From Lanius collurio (lineage: Eukaryota > Chordata > Aves > Passeriformes > Laniidae), in NCBI GenBank assembly GCA_020086605.1, contig JACBWW010000012.1, positions 14,836,881 to 14,900,880 on the forward strand: 64,000 bases of DNA, written 5' to 3'. The notes under the pieces were generated by a model. The model was not told the origin of the DNA. It worked only from the letters and a program-made list of their open reading frames with translations, and ran no database searches. The first letter of the stretch is position 1; the number at the start of each line of letters is the position of its first letter. The translations under genes were made by a program, and so were the position numbers. Shown one piece after another: positions 49,101 to 62,995 of the stretch.

Positions 49101-52100
49101 GTTTCTCATTTTTGTCTGGCTGGGATGTTGTTCCAGTGTGTTTTTTACCCGTACTGAACCTTGCCTATTGCAAGTCAGTTACTTGTTGCTTCACAGCTAA
49201 ATTGCTGCAACTCTCTCATCTTTGGGCTACATCTACAGTCAATCCAGGAGCTGTATGCAGCTGCTCTCCTACTAAACAAGGTATTTTACCAGGAGCAGCA
49301 ATTTTACAAGATCATCTGCTGGTTTTGATGTGAACAGCTTGCACAGGATTTACTGCATCCCCTTTCTGCTGTCAAAAAACAGGATAGAGCACAGATTGCA
49401 CTTCAGGATAATGGAAGGACACTTTCTGTGAGGAGCTCTGGCATTTGCTTGAGGCTGTTTGGGGGCTGTGGGGAGGGGGGTGTTAATGATCAGGACAGGC
49501 TGTGAGTCTCCTCTGCTTTTCGAGGATTTCAGAAAGGATGGGGCTAGACCTGACAGCATTCCCCAAATCTGTTGTGTTTGCAAAGATTTTTTTAAATATG
49601 ACTGAAATACAATCCTGTGATATCCAGCTGCTCATCATAAACATTAACATGGCTCTCACCAGTTTTACCTCATCCCCACTTACACTGAGCTTTCAGGAGG
49701 CTCCCCAGGTGAGAAGCACATCACAGCACTTGTCTGTTCCTCAGTCTCTCTCACACGCTGCTTAATCATAGGCTGTCTTTCCAGTAAAAGAAATGAGACT
49801 TTGTGTAGAAATCATGTGTCCCAGCTCCACACCTGCCCACCTCTTGCTGTTCAGCAGCTTAAGCAAGTTCCTGCCCTGAGCCCCAGAGCTGCAAGTGCTC
49901 AAGGGTTCCCATCTCACCTTTTCAGCCACCGGGGAGAGAGGAAACATGCAAGTTTTCTGACTATGCTTAAATAAAATATGCATGCTTGCCTGGATGGTGT
50001 TTCCTACTGCCATGATCAGGGACAGAATATGAGTCTGGACAAGAAATTTATTGTGTTCTTAGGTCTTACATCTGGTAAAAGAAATATACTGCTCTAGAAA
50101 ACAAAACAAACCCCTCATAATGCCAATAAGCAACTCTATGTATTTCCTTGTTTAAATTTCATCGCTGCTTTATGGTGTTCTTTGGGGTTAAGCCTAAGGT
50201 TCCCTGAGTACACAAGATCCTCCTCTCTCACTCCTCCCCATAGAACTCTTCTCATCCCTTTCTCAGCTGGCTCAGCAGCTAAACCAAATGGCTCTACTCT
50301 TCCTCTTTCTTGCCAAGTTCCCCAGTGTCTGTAAATCTCCATAAGTCTCTCAATCTTTGCTGTATTTAAGATCCCAGGTTAATACCTAATCCCTTTGTCC
50401 TGCTTCTAGTGGAAGTATCTTCTTCCAAACATTCTCCCTGACAACAAACTTTGGAGGACTAGTTTTCCCAAGCCTCACTGTGCCATCATCCAGCCTGATG
50501 ACTAGATCAAAGGAAAAGAAAGCTATGGATGGATGAATTGTCACTTTACCAGACCTAGAAATCTTAAAATGTATTGTCAGTGCTGAATTTATAATGAGTG
50601 GATAAAGAAGAGAAAAAAAAGGGGGTTGTCACCTTGTCCAGAACACTCATTGAGAAGGAACAAACAGAACTCACTAGAAACTGGATCATGTATGGATCAT
50701 ATGCAGTTATTTAAAAAAAAAAAAGTACATCCTTGTGCAGTGACCTAAAGACCTTGCCCAAATCCTGCTATTGATTTCTTGCTCTGAACTGGCAGCTGTT
50801 GAAAGTCAATATTGGTATAATTCTAGAAAGAGAAAGAGACTTTTGATCATTCAACAACATCAAGTTAAATCCAATACATTGAGCTACAAATGCTTTTAAT
50901 AAGTCTGTTTTTTTGGATCCTCTTGAGCAGCATGAAAAATGTAGGTTTTTCAGATACATGGGGGAAAAATAGAAGATTCCTTAGGGCATCTCAATGTAGG
51001 AGAAAAAAAAAACAAAAGAAGAAAATAAATTCAAGGCACTGCTTTGTTGCTGAACGAGGCCACACTTCATCCTGTATGTGGATAAAAGACAAGACAATTT
51101 CCCACTTCCCATTTCTGTTCTGTATTGCCAGGTTAATTGTTGTCATTGTATTCCCCACAAGAGAAGCTTCATCAGTGGTGCCAAATAAACCAGATTAGTG
51201 TTCAGGAGCATTTGCTGGAAGTGATGCCAAATCCATTCTTGATCCTAATTATATGAAATATGCTCCAATAATTTTCCACAAGGTGAATAAAAATAATGCC
51301 AGAACTGCCGCTTTCACTGAAGCTCAATTAGGAGGTATTCACTAATCCCAAGGCATATCATAGCTGCTTCTGTGCAATTATATTCTCCATTTTATAAACT
51401 GATGTTTACCTAGAGAAGATGAATATCCTAATTCCTGGCATAGATACAAGAGTGATATTGGGAGAGAGAGGAAAACATAGAGAAGGCCTGGCCCATATCC
51501 CAACACTAGGCAGAGCGACCTTTGTTTCAATCTCCACAGGCAAGCTGTTGCATCTCTGCAGTTTCAAGCAGTACACACAGGAGATACACACTCCAATACA
51601 GTGTTCATTCCCAAATCTAAAAGAAAAAATCAAAAGCCACTTCATTTTGAAAATAAAATCAGATTAAATAAATTATCCTTTTTTAGTCACGGAACGTTCC
51701 CCACAGTATACAATATCTTGTTCTGCAATGAATTTCAGATTTCCATGATGACTGGTTTGCACCACCTGACTAAGAAAGAGGCATGTGTCGAAAACAGGCA
51801 GTCACTTCAGGCAATTGCAAATTTGGACTTTTGTTCAAACTATGGGAAATTCATGGTAAAACTGAGAGGCATTCTGCTACAAAAAGTCCTTTACAGGTAG
51901 AGTTAAAAGAGGATAGGCAAACATGTTTACTGGAACAATATAATAACAAATTACATTCATAGTCTGTAGTTGGTTTACATAATAATATCATCTTTCAGGA
52001 TTCTCAAAGCACAAAACATCTTTATTTTCTATTTATCAACAAAACCCCTCCTTCTCAGTTTAGAGGATTTTACTTATATGTAACCTGCCTGTTTTCCTTC

Positions 52101-52253
52101 ATGCCTTTGTTTTTGTGGCAAGTCTCACAAATAACAAAGCTAATATTAGAAAAATAGATGTTATGTTTCATTACTTCATTTACCCTCTTGCCATTTTTGA
52201 CATTTCTCCTACTTCTAAAACTGCTGGAGAGACCTTGTTTATCGATTCTGATA
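46141..52253. other. Intergenic DNA, no gene seen
   Basis: Unique sequence without recognised coding exons. It includes a (GT)n short run near 47370, a 34-base tandem duplication at 48606-48673, and A runs at 48781-48790 (as T) and 50711-50724. The open frames, up to about 120 codons, overlap each other on opposite strands and show no domain I recognise. Confidence 0.7.
48606..48673. repeat. Tandem duplication, 34-base unit
   Basis: Two head-to-tail copies starting GCTCTGTCCCCTGGTGATGG (48606 and 48640). The first 25 bases are identical and the copies diverge near the end of the unit. The duplication explains the repeated peptide seen in overlapping short frames on both strands. Confidence 0.88.
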
Positions 52254-52480
52254 CAGAATCATGGAATCATAGAATATCTCAAGTTGGATGGGATCCATAA
52301 GGATCATAGAGTCCACCTCTCTGTTCTTCAAAGTACTACTTTAAACTAAACTGTATGACTGAGAGCATCATCCAGACGGTCCCTAAATTCTGGCAGGTTT
52401 GGTGCCCTGGGATGCTTGTTCCGGTGACAGACCATCCTCTGGGCGAAGAACCTTTTCCTAGTGTCCCGGGTGCACCTTCA
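52254..52480 (-). mobile_element. CR1 LINE fragment (3' end, minus orientation)
   Basis: Starts with the reversed CR1 terminus (AATCATGGAATCATAGAAT) and continues through the AGTTGGATGGGATCCATAAGG phrase, GGCAGGTTTGGTGCC near 52394 and GGGCGAAGAACCTTTTCCTA near 52441. Short, 5'-truncated and diverged. Confidence 0.92.
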
Positions 52481-54867
52481 TAACACACGTTTTCTAGCCA
52501 AAGCTCTGACTAATTTGTGGGATCATATAATTGTTGGTGTCCAACAGAGTGAAACCTGACATTTAAAGAGAACAACAAAATTTTTAAGGTGAGTTAGTGG
52601 CTTCAGGGTTGATGCATTCATAAGCTCATGACATACTCCGTGCTGCTGTCAGACCTGATCTCTTAACTTCAGCTAATAGTTGAAATGGCATCTCCATAGC
52701 TCCATCCTCCCCAATGGGATAATGAAGTATGTTGGGATTAAGGAAAAAGCAGATATGTATCTCTCTTCTCAGCACGTACACTGAATTCTGATTATACTCC
52801 CCTAGCCCTCTCGCAGGATTTGGCTAAGCAGAGGAAGCACAATAACTCACACCTATTCAAGCTGAAGTTCTCAAGCAGCCTATTGTTTTCCTCTTGGCAA
52901 AAATTCAAAAAAGGTTTCATTAGTGATTGCTGATCAGGAAAAGGGACAGGAAATTGTGTATCTTCTTGGAGGCTGATCCCTAAAATCAAAGATGACAGGC
53001 AAGCTCTTATGCATACACTGCGAGGGTTACAGCTGCAGTGTCTCCTGATACTCAAAATGTGAAAACTTTTTGGATTGCTGCTGCTGCTGGATGGTATAAT
53101 GGGTTTTGTTCCACTGGGTACATATCTCCAAATACAAACTAGTACCCTTTCTTCCAGGAGCGCTGGAAACTTGACAGCAACTCGGCAGTGTTAAAGAGGT
53201 GATAAAAGAGAGTTTGAAAGGTCTCCTGGGTGAAGCCTGAAGGAGATGCGCAAGAAAGCTGAAGCATGAGGGTACCCCTTGAACCGCCTGTTTGCCTTTC
53301 TTGCCACAAAGACTTCTGAAGTGGGACACAATTAGATGGAGGGAAGCTGCATTTCAGAAAGGGCCTGCGTCTTGGGGAGCTCTCGTTTGTTTGCTTTTAA
53401 TGAGCTGTTTTAGGATGCTGTGTAAAAGCTAGCTGTGTTGCTGAATTTCCTCAGGTTTTCTCAGAAAATGCTAACTGGAACGTGGGAGATTGGAGATATT
53501 TATAATCTCTTGACTGAGTCTGAGAATCAGTACTAGATCTCTAGGGAAATGCAGGTTTTGGGAGGAAGCTGACAGAGAGGGTGATTGGAGGAGAGGCTGT
53601 ATGATCCATAGGTTGTACCTCACTTCTATTCAGGGGATTGTAACACCTGGGAATTTACTGCTAAGACTTCTGAATTATAGTAACCCCGTGCATCTCCAGG
53701 GCAGGTTATGTTCCTAGACCCTGTTTTGGTGTATGGGTACAAGACATCAGCATACACAAACAGGCCAACAGAAATGTAACCTTGGAAACAAGCCCATGGC
53801 AATCTGGCAGTAAGCCTCCACCAGAGTGGAATTTGTTGAGAAATATTCCCCATGGGTTACATACCCTATTTAGTTGGTTAATGGTGGTAAAGCTGTTCCT
53901 GGAATCTGAAAAACATACATGCATAAAAAGCAGGATCAGTATGCTGCATGATGATATTGATGGAGCTGGCCAAGCAGCATGGTTGAGTACCTCTGTGAAC
54001 TGCATGAAGAAATTTGCCTGCACTGAGGAGTTTCCTGGAGGCTATGCAGGAGTCAGGGCATGGAAATATATGCAGGCATGAGACAAAGCACTTGCAGTAA
54101 GCACATTCTCTCCTGGAACAAATGCAGGTGATTAATGGAGCTGTAAAGCCACTTGGGATGAGGAGACTCTGGTCTCTTTCTCGTGCCAGGAACAAACATT
54201 TTCTACTGCTGAGATGGGGTGTATATGTCAATTAATTACCATTTTTTCAATTAATTGTTCCTGCGATACACCTTTCCCTAAAGAAATTACTGAGCAATAC
54301 AAGCAGAACTCAAACTAGATCCGTCACAGCTGAGAGGGTAACTGACTGCATTTGCAATTCCTGCTTCCCAGATGTCCCACATTTCTTCAAGTAATGGGCA
54401 GAAGCACAAAAAGGGTAATTCAAGATAGGTATCTCTGCTCCCAGGTCTCATTGACTGACACTTGGCTTTCTTCTTATTTTGTCAAATTTGCTGAGTGTGA
54501 TGCTGATGGTTTTGTTAGCCAGCAGTCTCAGTGGATCTTGAAAAAACCCAAACGTTTGCTTGAGCTGTATATTTGCAGTGTGATGGGAATGAATGGAGGC
54601 TTTCTTTACAGAGTCTTCAGTGGTCAGTGGTGGTGATGGAAACACTCCTAATGAGCAGCTCCTGCAGGCCCATTGAAGAAATGGCCTGCCGAAGCCCCTT
54701 TATCATGAATTGCATCTTGGATGTTCTGTCAAGGAAATGCAATATTAATATTTTCTGTAAAGACATTTCCTCCCTTGTACTTTTTGAGCTACAAATGCAC
54801 CCTGTGGATCAAAATCATGCTCTCTTATTGTGTCATGTCCACATATTCTCAGAACCAGAATTTAGCT
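52481..54867. other. Intergenic DNA, no gene seen
   Basis: Unique sequence. A pair of CAATTAATT words near 54228 and 54248 gives a small AT-rich cluster of homeobox-type sites. A (GCT)n run of four is seen near 53078. Open frames around 53700-54230 overlap on both strands and are not supported as genes. Confidence 0.65.
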
Positions 54868-55414
54868 GGTTGAGGGAGGTGATTTTCTCTCTCTGCTCTG
54901 CACTGGTGCAGCCTCACCTTGAATGTTGTGTTCAAGTTTTGGTCTTTGCAATATAAAAAAGATATCAAACTATTTCAGAGTGTCCAAAGTAGAGATACAA
55001 AGATGGTGAAGGGCTTAGGGAAGACATATGAGAAGCAGATGAGGGTACTTATTTTGTTCAGCCTGGAGAAGAGGAAACTGAGGGGAGACCTCATTGCAGT
55101 TACAGCTTCCTTGTGAGAGGAAGAGGAGGGGCAGACACTGATCTCTTCTCTCTGGTGACCAGTGGCATGAAGTTGTGTCCTGGGAGGTTTAGGTTGGGTA
55201 TTAGGAAAAGGTTCTTCCCCCAGAGGGTGGTTGGGCACTGGAACAGGTTCCCCAGGGAAGTGGTCACAGCACAAGCCTGACAGAGCTCAAGAAGCATTTG
55301 GACAATGCTCTCAGGCGCACGGTGTCACTCTTGGGGTGTCCTATGCAGGGCCAGGAATTGGACTCGATTTTTATGGCTCCTTTCCAACTCAGGATATTCT
55401 ATGATTCTATGATT
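54868..55414 (+). mobile_element. CR1 LINE fragment (3' end, plus orientation, best preserved)
   Basis: Contains in order GAGGGAGGTGATTTTC near 54874, GTTCAGCCTGGAGAAGAGGA near 55057, GGGGAGACCTCATTGCAG near 55082, CACTGGAACAGGTTCCCCAGG near 55235, GGCTCCTTTCCAACTC near 55375 and the terminal double octamer ATTCTATGATTCTATGATT (55396-55414). The good terminus and clear matches suggest it is among the younger copies here. Short frames at 54919-55297 belong to the element. Confidence 0.96.
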
Positions 55415-58400
55415 AGCTTTCTGTATCTTATCTTGTTCACTGGTGCACCCATCTAAAGAGTGGGAGCAAATAACTTATAGACTGAATTTCCTTGCAGGAT
55501 ACCTGGTAGAAATAACATCTACTTTCTTCTAATAAGCTGAAAAAGTTGTTGGAAGAAAATTAAAGCCTGAAGCACCTTTGGTTTTGTTGTTGCAGTTTCA
55601 AACTATTTTTGAATCTTCACTAACCTAGGAAGATTTCTCAGTTAAATGATTGCCTAAATTAGAATTTCTGATTCACATGAAATATTGGGAAACGAGAGGA
55701 AGGGTTATATTAGCTATTTCATTAGAACTAACTCTCAGGGTCTGTATCCCAGCCTGCAGCAGAAATGTCAAGAGGAGCAGCTGCTACAGCACACAAGCCA
55801 GCAGAACATTTCCGCCCCTGAATAAGGCAAAGGGGAGTGGGGGAAGCTGAGTGAATTGCATAAGACCTGAACATTGTAAAGTAGTATGGACTGTATGTCT
55901 GGAGACATTTTTCTGAACTTTTTATCTGTCAGTTTTCAGAGATTAAGTGTTGTTTTCTTTGTGAAAAGTGCAGACTTTTGATAGTGACAACATGCCATTG
56001 CTTTTGGGCTTCAGTGTGGTTCTAGAAGAGCATACTGTACACCTCAGCCCTTTGTAATACAAGTTGTTATTATTAGAAGGGCTTTTCTTTTTTAGCCTCT
56101 TTATCTTCACTAGATGCAAATAAGCAAACCTCTTGCCCTATTATGCTGTTTGGTGTTACCAAATGACACTTGTCAGCATAAAAGTAAAGCAAATTAACTG
56201 AAAGGAACAAAGAGGATGGTCTTTCATGGGCTGTTGCTTCCATTTGAGTCTTACATCTGCTCCCTGACTAGGTGGGCCATCAGCAATGTCATTAGAATTT
56301 ATCATTTCTGTCATATATTTCTTTGCCTGCATGAAGTCAGAATCCAGGTCTTCCTGGGAAATATTTTGCCTAGTATTTCTTCAAATATTGCTTAACACTA
56401 ACACATTGTACTCGTAAAGTATGTGAAAGGGCTGGGTTGTTGCTATGCCTTCTTAGTTGATGTCAGCATGTTGGACTGGTGTCTCACTGTAAAGTTGTCA
56501 TGGTAGTATGCCAGGCTTTGAAGAAAAAAAAATTAAGAAGAAAAACATTGGCACTTAAAAAGTCAGGCAAGCATATAGCAAGCCATGGTGCATATTCACT
56601 GCCAATACATACTTTGTTTCATCCCAGTGTCTTTCCCCCAGGCTTGTAGAAATATTTGTTAATAAACAACATCTATAGGGGAGAAAGTAGAGCAGTATGT
56701 GGATTTGGGTATTTTCACATATTTCTATGTGGCAGAGCTACAGGTTTTTTGACAAGCTAGTTTGGGGGTTCATATCTTCTTTTGGCTGGCTTAAGAGGTC
56801 AATGCCTGTAGTTTCTTGTTACCCCCACATACTCTCTACCCAGCTCAGTTGGTTCTCTGGGTACTTCATAACTTCTTTGGGATCATTTAAACTGTTTAGG
56901 CTTGTCCCTTCAATGATGGAGCTTGACAGCACCATACCAGGAGTTGTGAGGGAACAGTGGATGCCAGCAGGGAGGCTGTCAGAGCTGGGGCTGGTCATTT
57001 TGTCCCTCAGCTCAGCAGTGTTAGTAGGAGGTGGCATGGGCACAGTCTTGCTTCTGATCTGAACCATGCTGAACTCCTAGAATACTGCAGTTGAGAAGAA
57101 GAACATTACTAGAGAGTTATAATTACCATGGGCTAAAGCTGTACTTTTACCAGAGCTCAGGCTAGTTCGTGGTGTCTTGATCACAATCCGATGACCTTAC
57201 TGCTTTTTGTTTCCTATTGGATCTCGATCAGCTTTCTGGGTACACTGTCTGCTGTCTATACCATTTGTATCAAATATTCTTACTGAGCAAGAGCAGCACC
57301 ATGTAGGAACTTCCCATCTTGCAGAGTGAATTTGCTTAGACTAAGAATTCATATCACAATTCAGACTTGCTGTACCATATCCAGCATTACAGAGAACCTT
57401 CATGCAGCATGTGGCTATCACTCCGTGTAAAGTCCTGGTGATTCATGGTTGGGTAACTGTAGAAAAGGTTTTATTTTTTATCTAAATTAGGGATACCTGT
57501 AATTTATCTTCTCTGAAAAATAAATGAATTACTTTGTATTCAGTACAAATATAGGACTGGGAGAGCCAACTGGGTTCTTTGACTCTGGCTCCACATAGTC
57601 TTGGGCAACCAGGTGATGGACATTTATAGTCCTGAAAGGTCTATAGAACACTTACTTTTCCTATTCATTATCTGCCTTTTGCATAGATCTAATTGTTTGT
57701 TATTGCAAAATGACTATCTAAATAGATATTAAGGCTTAGAAATTACAATCATTTAGCTTGACTTCCTCATAATGCTCATCCTAATACTCATTACTGCAGT
57801 GGAGGAAATTAATCTTTGCTATTAATTTTATCTATTAAAGTCAGAATTCAGATCGGTCCATTTGCAGTCCTTATTAAATAAGGACCCCTGCTGGCCCTTA
57901 TTAGATAGATGAAGGACCAGAGTGAAGTTCCTTGTTACTTAAATGAAACCCATGTTTAGCAAAGCTGTTAAATCACAGCTGAAGGCAGACATCTTGATGA
58001 ATAAATCAGCATTCATGAATAAATAATTGACATGAGTGCTAAAATGGGATTTTCGTTTTCATGCTGTTTCTGTTCTTGGCCAAAAATTGAGACAGTCTGT
58101 GTGAGTGGCAGTGGTGGCCCTTGTGGCACGGGCAAGTAAGGTCAGGTTTCCAAAGGTGTAGATACAATTCTGGTAGGACCAACAGAAGCATCTCAGTGTG
58201 TTGGAGGCTTCAGCTCCTTCAGTTTCAATGATTCGGACGAGCTAAGGAGCTGGAATGAGCCTTACTAACATGTTTCCCATAGGACATCAAATAACGTGAG
58301 TCAGTGCTGCTCTGGGACACATTTGCACTTTGATCTAGCAGTTAAAGGCTCAGTGTCCCATTAACAGTTCATTCAAGACAGCTGCCTTTCCCTGTAATTG

Positions 58401-61400
58401 TGCTGGTTATTCACACCAGTGGAACTTTCATCAGCCAGCTGCTTCCTGGGGACAACTATTTCCCACTCTGCATCACCAACCTCAAATAGGTTATGAGTCT
58501 TGCAGCATTTTGTGTACAAGGCCATGAAAAGTTTCAAGAGCAATGTTTCTGGAAGAGTCTTCATGTTTTTGTTAGCACAGTGGCTGTATCCTGCCAGAGA
58601 CAGAGGAAGAATCACATCCAAGGCTCATCGTTCATAGACCCAACTCTGGTATTTTTTTGTCTCCTGCCCAAGTGCTATGCAGAATCCATAAGAACCATCC
58701 CAGCGTGCCATCTTGTTTTGCTAAATTTTTTAAATACTTGTGGTTGTGGGGAAATACCAGTTCTGAAATCTGCCACTTTAATAATACACGTGGTTTTCAG
58801 ATGCTGGGGATAAGGATGCAGCTGCTCCAAGAGCCCTAAATGCTGGTATTCTTAAGAACTGCAGCCAGGCACTTACAATGCCCTTGTGTCTTAAAGCCAC
58901 AGCAAAGGGCAGGAACCGGTGCCACCCGGGAATCAAAGGCTGCTGTTCGTGCCTGCACAAAGCAGGCAGGCAGAGCCTCTGGAATGCTCTGGGTATCCAA
59001 AGCAAGGCTCAGATGAGACTAAAGTGGTGCCAAGTTCTTGCTGTGTTTTTTTCCCTCTCACCTCACGCAATGCTTGTGATAAACATCAGTGCCCGTTGCT
59101 GTATGCGAAGGGCCAGCACGTGGCAAAACATGCAATCATCTGCAAGGATGCAGTGCTAACACACTTGAAGAGACAAAAAGCAGTATAGTGTCTTATTACA
59201 GGCCTTTTTGGGGCTATGTCTCCAGTTACAAGAGCTGCTCACCTGTAATAAATTGACCCAGCTCCATCTGACTCAGTGGAGCTACACAGATTTACACAGG
59301 CTTGAGCTCTGCTTTGGGTTCCTATGGTGTAAAAAGCCATTCACTCTCTAATTTCACTGGCTGATAACTTCATGAAGTTACAAAACCAGCTGACAGATAT
59401 TTGCGTATTATAAAACCAACAGGTACGTCCTGGAAACAGACATTCCTGGAGTCCTGGGACACACATTTCCCAAGCACGTAGCAGGATAATTGTGCAAGGC
59501 ATAAAAAAGGCACTCGCTATCATCAGACGCTGTGAAAGACATTAAATAGCTCTCATGGTATCATGGCATGTAAAAGGAGCAGGTAAAAGGAGAACCAACT
59601 TCATGAGGAGCAAGAGAAGTTACATAAAGTTTATAAGGAAATTTCTAAAAATCCAGTGTTCAAGTGGGACGGGAAGCTAAGAATTTGGACCCTGACCCAG
59701 ATGCTGAAGTTTGTAGTGACCTTGCTCGATGGCCTCCGTTCTCCTACAGCCTCTTCCTCTTCACTGCTGTTGCAGCAGCAGAATTTCCCTTGACAACTTC
59801 TGTTTCCCCACCAAATCTTGTTGTTTCTTCCGAAGTGTCCCTGATTTATTTTGGGCATGGAGCACCTCCTCAGGATAGAACCTGTTATTTGGTAGTCACA
59901 GCATGTATCTAGGACGCACATATTCCTACTCTCTTAGAAGAGGAAATTATACCCAGGATTCCCACATGGTGAATGAAGATTCTTGCTGTAAAAAGGGTGG
60001 AGATGCAGAGTAAGAGTAAATTGTTCTACCTATTTCACATTTTTGGGGAGAATGGATTGGCCACATGTGTGGTGAGAACACTTCCTAGATGAAGTTTAAT
60101 GGGTGTCCTGAGCAAAGGAGCCCCCAATTTTAGACCTTGTAAGCCCTTCTGTCCTTAGCCATGCAGTACCGTGAGGACTGTGCTGTACAGAGATAACCAC
60201 CTGACAGCACTGACTGGGCAATGCTTGGGGGCTTGTGGACTCCCACTGCCTTTTGCACACAGCAGCTCCCCAAGCAAGATTTTGAGAATCCAAGCAAGTC
60301 TATAGTGAACAGAAGCAATGTATAGAAGGACATGCTGTGCCATAAGTATTTTTTACATCTGAGCTCAGTCTTCCCTAAGGATGCTGCCCTACAGATCTTC
60401 ACATCCAAGCAATGCTCTGGCAGTAGACAAGCTGAATCAAACAATAAAAATGTAGGCAGCATGCAGGCAGGAGTGGGGCCTGGATCACCTCTGACTTTGC
60501 TCTTTCAGCACAGAAGTGCCTGAATATTGAAACTGGGGCGTCTGCACAGGAAATTTGGTGGTACAGATGCTGCACGGGGAGCCCATGGGCAATTGTATCA
60601 ATGTCTTCTTTTATATATCCTCAGCCATGGATTTGCTCTAGATGACACTAAAGTAGGTGTGAATGTGGGACCATTGGAAAATGTTTGGCTTGATCATGCT
60701 CTGTCGCCAAGAGATGCTAAAACTGGCTTCAGGCTTGTCAGATCCTTTCAGCTGAGAGGCCTCTGCCAGCTGTGCGAGGCTCAGCAAGGTTGCTATAAAC
60801 TTTTTTCAACCTTGAGAAGCCAAGTTTACTGGAGAAGTCTTATGGTGTTTGTACTCTCTACCAATGCTCCTGGTCAGCATTTTATTTTGTTTTGTGTATT
60901 GGTTACCTCAGCTGGAAATGCTGTTGTTTTGTAGTTGCTTATAGGATTTCTTATTACTTACTTCAGTGTCTACAGGACTTTAAAGTTGTGATATATATTT
61001 TTTTGCTATCCATTTATTACCCTGAAGTTTTCTGGTCATGTGTTGCTCTGTATGTGTGTCCCCTTAATGTATGTGTGTACCTTTCTGTATCTCTGACCTA
61101 CAGATCAGGCATTCTAGACTCTTGTAGACCAGATTTCAAGGGGGTTGTAAAACCTGGCAAAAAATAAAAGAGGCCAGGACAGAAAATATATTGCCATTGA
61201 TGCAGTCACAGATAAAAAAAGTGACAATATTCTGCAGTGGAGTCCCAGAGGGAGATGATGCCCGTCCAAAAATTCTTGTAGAAAACACTGTTGTTTCTCA
61301 GCACACTTCAAAAGTGAGAAAAATCTCCCTGCTTTTATTGATGTGCACACCTGCTGATTCCTCAGTGATTGGTAACAGCAAATAATGAAGATGTAGAATG

Positions 61401-62900
61401 GCATTTATTTAACAGAAAGATAACAAACCAGAAGGCTAAAGTGTAATTGGAGTTCATCTGAATCAGCTATGCAAAACTCTCTCTGACCCAGTTCAGGGGC
61501 TGAAGTGCCAGAGGAGCACAAGGGTGCTGTGCTTGGCAGGCAAGATGCTGTGCTCAGGTAAACTTACTGCCCTGAGCATTTTCACAAGCACACATCCACA
61601 GTTCATTTCAGAATCTACTGCCTGGATAGGATTTTCTTTGAAATGTTTAAAAAATATTTTTGGAAATTTTTTACATATTCTAACATTTTAACATATTCTA
61701 GTAAAAACTGTGCTTTTATAAAACATTTCTAATGCTTTTTTCCTAAGATTTCCATTGACTGCAGCAGGCTTTGGCATGGACTGTAACTGTACAAAGCCTA
61801 GGACTATAAATATAGATTCCCAAGGACTTGACTGGAGGGAGCAACAGATGCATAGCTTGACTCCATGATCTGCCAGGGCAACATTTTCCAGAAGCAAAAA
61901 ACGAGAATCATCTGTGTTAAATTTATCTACACTTGGACTTCTTTGGTACGTGCAGGAGGAAATCGCTAGGGAGCAGACGACTTTTTAGTCTGCCAGTAGT
62001 GTAAAGTTTGTACTCTGTCTTTGAGGCAATGCTGTTTATTATATTCCTTGGGTAAATTTTACTTCTGATGCAAAATATATAAAACATCTTCACAAGGTAA
62101 AAGGGAGGATCAAAAGCATATGATGAATAACTCTTCTTCAGTGCCTGCCTGAAGTGTTGCTGTGCCCTCTTATGACATGGTTTAGATCTTGGATACATAC
62201 ACCCGGTCATGCTGTTGATGTGCTTCCCAAGAACCTCATCTGGACCCCACCTAAAACCATCTCTCCACCTCAGTGGCTTTGGAACCAGGCTGAAATGCAC
62301 TGATCTCCCACTGAAGCCCCTCTATCCACTAGAGACCTTCTTCCTCTTCAGACTGGAGAAGAATCTTTTGTTTGGTCTGGCTAACAACTTTAGAGCAGGG
62401 TTACATTTTTTTTCCTCCGTTTCTGGTGACCTTTGGGGCTGGAAGCATGTTTTGGACGTGAGCTTTTGGGTAGCAGAGTGCTGTGTGTGCTCCTGCCATG
62501 GCAGGGACGGAAACGTGTGTTTAGAGGGAAGTTCTGATTAAGATCATCAAAGCGTTTCCTTTCTTAAATTCAAACATACCCACACAATGCAAGCTCTGTA
62601 AGCCAAAAGCATGATTCAATGCTTTAACCATTATGAGAGGTGATGGGGATGGAAAGGCATCACTCATTTTCAAGGCATACTGGGAGGGACATGCTCTGTA
62701 CCAGTCTCATTGGCTTAGCCTTTCTGCCAGTGCCCACCCATGCCCTTCATCAGAGATGGGATACAGGAGTAGACAGGACCTTGGCTTGACCCAAAACTGA
62801 TGCACTTGTGCTTTTGTCAGTGGTTTGCAGCAGAGTACCAGAGGCAGAATGAGCTGACTGGCTGGAGCACAGGGCTGAGCAATTCAGGCATTCATAGCAC
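55415..62900. other. Intergenic DNA, no gene seen
   Basis: Seven and a half kilobases without a recognisable gene. Short open frames occur on both strands, the largest at 60527-60934 (135 codons, plus), with no domain or splice context I recognise. A phrase at about 59262-59300 (CAGTGGAGCTACACAGATTTACAC) resembles an old interspersed repeat found across amniotes, but I cannot name the family. A segment near 57960-58050 is AT-rich with repeated ATGAATAAAT words. Confidence 0.65.
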
Positions 62901-62904
62901 AGGT

Positions 62905-62995
62905 TAGCAGGAAGGCCCTGGGCGAGTCTTGCCATTGCACCTCCTCTCATTTTTCCCATCTGTCAGAGGGAATAATAGCATTGACTCTGCCTGAC
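62905..62995 (+). mobile_element. Possible ancient MIR-like SINE fragment
   Basis: The order CTGGGCGAGTC, then a T-rich TTTTTCCCATCTGTCAGAGGGAATAATAGCA segment, parallels the MIR core (CTTGGGCAAGT ... TTTCCTCATCTGTAAAATGGG-AATAATA). Similarity is partial and judged by eye; MIR-derived fragments do persist in bird genomes. Confidence 0.5.

Noticed and set aside
60527..60934. 135-codon plus-strand frame in intergenic DNA
   Set aside because: No recognisable domain and no sign of splice sites or promoter. A frame this long is expected occasionally in a window of this size.
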